The notes beneath the pieces were generated by a model. That model did no database searches and was not told the DNA's origin. It saw nothing but the letters and a program-made list of their open reading frames with translations. This document shows positions 63,929 through 64,000 of a stretch of DNA of 64,000 nt, piece after piece. The DNA comes from JABDMH01 sp964428345 (GTDB taxonomy: Bacteria; Bacteroidota; Bacteroidia; Chitinophagales; Saprospiraceae). The DNA is taken from the NCBI GenBank assembly GCA_964428345.1, contig CAYRYD010000025.1:18304-82303 (forward strand). The letters run 5' to 3'. The position numbers and the translations under genes are program-made. Each line of letters starts with the position of its first letter. The first letter of the stretch is position 1.

Positions 63929-63992
63929 ACCTTGGACCTACGGAATAATCCCGTTTTTCAAACGGGACCGCTCTAATCAGCTGAGTAAAATC
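63929..63992 (-). other. tRNA-like relic around a perfect palindrome
   Basis: On the minus strand CTCAGCTGATTAGAGC resembles a tRNA D-arm, followed by an anticodon-like arm CCCGT-TTGAAAA-ACGGG (anticodon position GAA, Phe) and AGGTCCAAGG. Acceptor stem pairing and the T-loop are missing, so it is not a working tRNA. The centre is a perfect palindrome TCCCGTTT-TTC-AAACGGGA (63949-63967, read on the plus strand) like the dispersed palindromes. Confidence 0.3.
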
Positions 63993-64000
63993 AATCAACA

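Noticed and set aside
63929..63992. A functional tRNA-Phe on the minus strand
   Set aside because: D-arm- and anticodon-like parts are present, but there is no pairing acceptor stem, no TTCRA loop and the D-stem lacks a base pair.
1..64000. CRISPR arrays, rRNA operons, intact insertion sequences, SusCD pairs
   Set aside because: None of their signatures (spaced repeats, rRNA sequence, transposase genes, TonB receptor pairs) was seen.

Overview
The window looks like a chromosomal segment of a Bacteroidota bacterium, most likely Saprospiria or a close relative. The signs are promoters of the Bacteroidota type (TTG, about 19 bases, TAnnTTTG) before rpmH, rho, serS and atpD, starts without Shine-Dalgarno sequences, TAATG and ATGA translational coupling, a Rho factor with a long charged N-terminal insertion, a short ATP synthase epsilon subunit paired with atpD, and many small lipoproteins. 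G+C is near 50 % in the housekeeping parts and visibly lower in one island (about 12,000-21,700).

Left end (1-10,300, all minus strand). A MoxR-type AAA+ ATPase is followed by the first codons of a DUF5682 protein; a DUF5691 protein of the same known gene set lies 31 kb away at 32,768. Upstream is a packed catabolic operon: a PhyH dioxygenase, a glycosidase-like beta-propeller protein, two sialidase-like propeller proteins, a sodium:solute symporter with an extra HEAT-like exported domain, an HpaI-type aldolase and a Gfo/Idh/MocA oxidoreductase. Together they suggest release, uptake and oxidation/aldol cleavage of an unusual, perhaps acidic, sugar.

Accessory island (10,560-22,069, plus strand apart from the end). 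A Kelch lipoprotein is followed by seven divergent paralogous 6-bladed beta-propeller proteins, most with lipoprotein signals and most with a recognisable GxGPGE/D-Y/F motif. A NVEALA-like small exported peptide and a 44-residue lipoprotein-like ORF lie among them, and a signal peptidase I fragment lies at the far edge. Coding remnants in a gap and variable base composition point to transfer and decay. This is the least explained part of the window.

Efflux locus (22,098-31,256, minus strand). A LytTR regulator is translationally coupled to a lipoprotein adaptor, followed by two different RND permeases and a TolC-family channel.

Middle and right (31,399-62,738). A ceramidase-like protein, DUF5691, atpD-atpC, an anti-sigma-like fragment, a gamma-glutamyltransferase-like hydrolase, an aldo/keto reductase, DUF1080, an M20 peptidase, lpxH, frr, a YugP-type peptidase, serS, rho, rpmH-rnpA, aroQ, recQ/kdsD (divergent), rhomboid, O-antigen ligase, a Tat-exported Gfo/Idh/MocA protein, pheS-hisS-gatA and a lytic transglycosylase preceded by a good sigma-54 promoter.

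Right end (62,739-64,000). A gene-free stretch carries dispersed palindromes and an orphan leader-like element, then the C-terminal cupredoxin domain of what was probably a much larger protein and a tRNA-like relic.
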